From: an uncultured Hyphomicrobiales bacterium
Lineage (GTDB): Bacteria; Pseudomonadota; Alphaproteobacteria; Rhizobiales; Beijerinckiaceae
Direction of reading: 5' to 3'
DNA length: 5,896 bases
Assembly: GCA_903918155.1 (NCBI GenBank)
Contig: CAIXDD010000501.1
Span: 1-5,896 of the forward strand
Under the pieces are notes generated by a model that saw only the letters and a list, made by a program, of their open reading frames with translations, made no database searches and was not told where the DNA came from. Both the position numbers and the translations under genes were made by a program. This document shows, piece by piece, positions 5,751 to 5,896 of the stretch; the first letter of the stretch is position 1; every line of letters begins with the position of its first letter.

Positions 5751-5896
5751 TCAGGGGCGCGGACCGCCTGCGCCCAGATACAGGGAACTCGCCTGATATT
5801 GGCGTACGCCAAAGCGCGTCAACACGCCAATCACGGCCGCGAGGGGGACAGCGAGGATAAGTCCCGTAAATCCGAACAGGCCGCCGAAGGCGAGCA
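5751..5896 (-). CDS. Partial CDS, C-terminus of an AI-2E/PerM-family transporter
   Basis: The last 47 codons of a minus-strand gene running off the right edge are visible, ending with TGA at 5753-5751. The peptide begins LAFGGLFGFTGLILAVPLAAV, a hydrophobic final transmembrane segment, and continues IGVLTRFGVRQYQASSLYLG. The pattern FGF-G-x-L-AVPLAAV-IGVL is characteristic of the end of the AI-2E (TqsA/PerM, formerly UPF0118) family of multi-pass inner-membrane proteins; individual substrates are mostly unknown, and the autoinducer-2 label should not be taken literally. The gene commonly precedes hdaA in alphaproteobacteria, and here only 29 nt separate its stop from the hdaA GTG, suggesting one transcript. 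Confidence 0.85.
   Translation of the reverse strand, partial: LAFGGLFGFTGLILAVPLAAVIGVLTRFGVRQYQASSLYLGAGGPRP
5799..5812. repeat. Perfect 14-bp palindrome inside the transporter 3' end
   Basis: TTGGCGTACGCCAA is identical to its reverse complement. A further copy of the half-site ACGCCAA occurs at 5824-5830, 18 bp from the first. It lies within coding sequence (residues around FGVRQ) and 77 bp before the hdaA start. It may be an operator for hdaA or a coincidence of coding sequence. Confidence 0.5.

Noticed and set aside
5501..5812. A 103-codon minus-strand frame overlapping the transporter end and hdaA
   Set aside because: It is out of frame with both the AI-2E C-terminus and HdaA, which have clear family motifs; the peptide is low-complexity Arg/Ala.

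Overview
The window is GC-rich, densely packed DNA from what looks like an alphaproteobacterium, most likely order Hyphomicrobiales. A methylotroph-like Methylocystaceae/Beijerinckiaceae relative is possible, but that is only an impression from protein wording and base composition. Support comes from the gene order AI-2E transporter - hdaA - ppk - ppx beside an rnd-like gene, the HdaA-type short DnaA relative, and strong G/C third-position bias on the coding strands. It reads as core chromosome: I see no insertion sequence, phage gene, tRNA, rRNA or CRISPR array.

Layout. On the + strand, the window opens inside a gene whose last residues resemble the C-terminus of ribonuclease D, followed by a low-complexity tail with a TSEA repeat (stop at 269). 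After a 110-bp gap with a hairpin comes a DUF533/TerB-like membrane-associated protein (380-1153). This converges with a minus-strand block read from right to left: the C-terminal end of an AI-2E/PerM-family transporter (5896-5751), the DnaA-regulatory ATPase hdaA (5721-5038, GTG start), polyphosphate kinase ppk1 (4923-2689) and exopolyphosphatase ppx (2674-1163). ppk and ppx are nearly contiguous and almost certainly co-transcribed. hdaA and ppk are separated by 114 bp.

How the genes fit together. Ppk1 makes inorganic polyphosphate from ATP and Ppx degrades it, so the pair sets the polyphosphate level. HdaA, with the beta sliding clamp, promotes inactivation of DnaA and limits replication initiation. 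The gap before ppk contains an 18-bp pair of direct repeats with 11-bp period, CCGTCAT-GCTA-TCGTCAT on the minus strand, closely resembling a PhoB (Pho) box. This suggests phosphate-starvation control of ppk-ppx, with a G+C-rich hairpin possibly separating it from hdaA transcription.

The other notable pattern is that three different proteins (the RNase D-like end, the DUF533 end, the Ppk1 start) each carry short in-frame 12-bp tandem repeats in a non-conserved terminal tail. I found no evidence of a wholly new system. The most rewarding items are the putative Pho box and these terminal microrepeats.
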